A DNA stretch of 64,000 bases from Deltaproteobacteria bacterium. Its GTDB lineage: Bacteria > Desulfobacterota > Desulfobacteria > Desulfobacterales > Desulfosarcinaceae. Positions 62,168 through 64,000 of this stretch are shown here, in pieces (positions within the stretch are counted from its first letter, which is position 1; every line of letters starts with the position of its first letter). The stretch covers positions 82,060-146,059 of the forward strand of contig JAHLLR010000003.1 in assembly GCA_020444075.1 (NCBI GenBank). Reading direction: 5' to 3'. The position numbers were made by a program, and so were the translations under genes. Below the pieces are notes generated by a model. It did no database searches and was not told where the DNA came from. It saw only the letters and a program-made list of their open reading frames with translations.

Positions 62168-64000
62168 CTATGCTGCTGAGAGGATGGTCATCATTTTTGC
62201 AGACAGCTGATTGATATTGTATGGCTTTTGAATGAACCCGCGGCATCCGCTTTTCAGCAATTCTTCTGCGTGTCCGGATATCCCGAATCCGCTGGATATC
62301 AATACCTTTACTTCCGGGTTCATTTCCTGGAGCTTGTAGTACAGGTCCCTACCGTTCATATTCGGCAAAACCAGATCCAGGATCACCAGGTCGATCCTTT
62401 TCCACTCTTTTTGAAATATCTCCAGGGCAACTTCTCCATCGGCAGCCTTGATAACCGTGAAATCCATGAGTTCCAACAGCCTTGAACTGGTTTCAATGAC
62501 CTCCGGTTCATCATCAATCAACAAAATTGTCCCTTGTCCGGCAACAACATCCGGTACAATATCTGGAACGGATGCTTTAGAACCATCAGGCAATGACGGC
62601 AGATACACGAAAAAACTGGACCCTTTGTTAACTTCAGATTCAACGCAAATTTCGCCGTGATGATTTTTCACGATGCTATATACTGTTGACAGGCCCAAAC
62701 CGGTTCCTCGTTCGAACCCTTTGGTTGTAAAAAAGGGTTCGAAGATGCGATCGAGAATATCTTCGGGGATGCCTGCTCCAAGATCGGATACCTTCAATAA
62801 AACATAGGTTTTATCACTGGATAGCGAGTTTCCCGCCTTGGTCTGGCAGCCTTTAACGAAGGATGTCTCTACCGACACATCTCCTCCGTTCGGCATGGCA
62901 TCGGCGGCATTCAGCAAAAGGTTCAACAGAACCTGTTCAAGTTGTCCTTTATCGGCTTTTATGTAAGGGATATCTTTAGATAATTTTTGATTAATATGGA
63001 TTTGTTTCTTCGTAGCCAACAGGGTTTCCGACGCTTCCCTAACCAAGTGATTTAAATCTACCGTGTTCACTTCGCAGCTTCCGCCCCGGGCGTAATCCAA
63101 TAACTGATGGGTCAGCTTGGAACCGCTGTCGACCAGCTTGCTAATTTTATCCAGATATTTATACGTACGCGCAGACGGGTCCATACCATTTAGGGAAAGC
63201 GTTGCGTTGCCATGAATTCCCATGAGCAAATTATTAAAATTGTGGGCAATCCCACCTGCCAAAGTTCCTATTGCCTCCATTTTTTGGGCTTTTCGCAGTT
63301 GGGCCTCCATCATATTCTGAAGGGTGATATCTCTTAAGAAATTCAGAACTGCTGGTTTTTCTTCCCAGGTTATCAAAACGGCATTCACCTCTACATCTCT
63401 TACCTGGCCGTCCTTGTTAAGAATCCTGAAGAAAACGTGATCGGACAGGATCTCCCCGCGCAGGCGCTTGAAATATCGATCCATGATAACTGCGCGGTCA
63501 TCGGGATGAACGAATTCAATAAATGGTTTATCAGCGATACAGTCGCAGGTGTATCCCAATATTTTTGATGCACTGGGATTCATGAATCTGATATGATCGT
63601 CCTGTAGAACAAATATTGCGTCCCTGGCATGTTGGACAAGGATGCGGTATTTTTCCTCGGAACGTATGAGTGCATCTTCTATCTCTTTACGATCCGTAAT
63701 ATCCACAAGGATACCCTGTACCCCCACGACCTGTCCATTTTTTCGGATAGGTCGCCCATTAGTCCGCGCCCATTTTATTTTGCCCGTTTTTGTAAAAAGT
63801 CTATATTCAGTAGCTTGATTCTCACCGCCAAGGATTTTAAGAAACTGCTCTATTCTGCCTCGCAGGTCATCGGGATGAACGAATTCTACAAAATTTCTTC
63901 CGATCACTTCTGACGGCCGGTACCCGGCCAACTGGATGATATTGGGGCTGACATAGGTCACCACCGCATTTTCATCGGTGGTGTAAACAATATCGTTGAG
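62168..64000 (-). CDS. PAS-domain hybrid histidine kinase with receiver domain (5' cut by window edge)
   Basis: The frame continues past the right edge (L-N-D-I-V-Y-T-T precede the first internal Met), so the N-terminus is missing; ~610 residues are seen. Order: part of a PAS domain (SPNIIQLAGYRPSEVIGR), a second PAS domain (YRILVQHARDAIFVLQDD), a histidine kinase domain with phospho-acceptor His in GGIAHNFNNLLMG, ATP-binding NLLLNAADAMPNGGDV, DLGAGIPE and GTGLGLSTVYSIV, and a C-terminal receiver with aspartate in LVILDLVLPNMNG. No transmembrane helix in the visible part. The signal and output are unknown. Convergent with the TIR gene. Confidence 0.92.
   Translation of the reverse strand, partial: LNDIVYTTDENAVVTYVSPNIIQLAGYRPSEVIGRNFVEFVHPDDLRGRIEQFLKILGGENQATEYRLFTKTGKIKWARTNGRPIRKNGQVVGVQGILVDITDRKEIEDALIRSEEKYRILVQHARDAIFVLQDDHIRFMNPSASKILGYTCDCIADKPFIEFVHPDDRAVIMDRYFKRLRGEILSDHVFFRILNKDGQVRDVEVNAVLITWEEKPAVLNFLRDITLQNMMEAQLRKAQKMEAIGTLAGGIAHNFNNLLMGIHGNATLSLNGMDPSARTYKYLDKISKLVDSGSKLTHQLLDYARGGSCEVNTVDLNHLVREASETLLATKKQIHINQKLSKDIPYIKADKGQLEQVLLNLLLNAADAMPNGGDVSVETSFVKGCQTKAGNSLSSDKTYVLLKVSDLGAGIPEDILDRIFEPFFTTKGFERGTGLGLSTVYSIVKNHHGEICVESEVNKGSSFFVYLPSLPDGSKASVPDIVPDVVAGQGTILLIDDEPEVIETSSRLLELMDFTVIKAADGEVALEIFQKEWKRIDLVILDLVLPNMNGRDLYYKLQEMNPEVKVLISSGFGISGHAEELLKSGCRGFIQKPYNINQLSAKMMTILSAA

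Noticed and set aside
1..64000. CRISPR arrays, rRNA genes, riboswitches
   Set aside because: No regularly spaced repeats, rRNA signatures or recognisable riboswitch cores were seen on reading.

Overview
The window reads as a chromosomal segment of an anaerobic, metabolically versatile bacterium, most likely a Desulfobacterota (Desulfobacterales/Desulfosarcina-like) relative. This is inferred from gene content: DmdC-type acyl-CoA dehydrogenase with CoA ligase, TRAP transporters, multi-subunit molybdenum hydroxylase, PAS hybrid kinases, degenerate IS481 elements and dispersed short repeats. It is not proven by a marker gene. Most of the window is GC-rich. About 27.9-30.5 kb is visibly more AT-rich and decayed.

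0-10 kb: the end of an acyl-CoA dehydrogenase, a CoA ligase, shikimate kinase, a penicillin-acylase-family hydrolase, an odd DHH-like/CPBP-like membrane protein and a VWA-FHA membrane protein. 10-16 kb: an envelope-type cluster with a trypsin-like protease, three different proteins that share a CsgG-like segment (one fused to redoxin and TPR, one a lipoprotein, one with a calcium/MopE-like tail) and an outer-membrane beta-barrel. 16-21 kb: a hut pair (hutH, hutU) divergent from a HutC regulator, with a perfect TGTATATACA operator between them. 21-27.8 kb: a TPR protein, a GNAT enzyme, an EamA exporter with an AraC regulator, a class III cyclase and CysQ.

27.8-30.5 kb: a tRNA-Val(CAC) gene with promoter and terminator, followed by scars: a methyltransferase tail, an intact aldo/keto reductase, an IS481 transposase pseudogene with two stops and a frameshift, and a rhomboid protease fused to a DnaJ C-terminal-like domain that has lost its 5' part at the IS junction and is itself frameshifted.

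30.5-57.3 kb is the most interesting region: a nearly continuous minus-strand catabolic island. It encodes a four-subunit molybdenum hydroxylase whose large subunit is split in two (459 + 325 residues), the layout known for Eubacterium barkeri nicotinate dehydrogenase. Its maturation genes are present (XdhC, a molybdopterin-binding protein, a MocA-like nucleotidyltransferase with an apparently broken start). A four-gene module occurs twice: metal-dependent amidohydrolase, 3-hydroxyisobutyrate-dehydrogenase-like reductase, a 2x[4Fe-4S] protein with an unrecognised C-terminal domain, and a ~208-residue cysteine-motif protein of no known function. Around these lie PanB, a PPC/DUF296 protein, a UlaG-like lactonase, a Hyi-like isomerase, an XylX-like FAH enzyme, an alpha-ketoglutarate-semialdehyde-type dehydrogenase plus a remnant of a second copy, an SBF symporter and a TRAP transporter. 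A 13-bp sequence occurs identically upstream of two units of the island, making it a candidate operator for the embedded FadR-type regulator. The parts resemble hydroxylate / reduce / hydrolyse ring / reduce aldehyde, as in nicotinate fermentation, but no B12 mutase branch is seen, so substrate and later steps are open.

57.3-64 kb: a divergent GntR/FCD regulator, a DUF401 permease, a GNAT enzyme with a damaged N-terminus, a TIR-domain/pentapeptide-repeat protein (possible defence protein) and the 5'-truncated end of a PAS hybrid histidine kinase.
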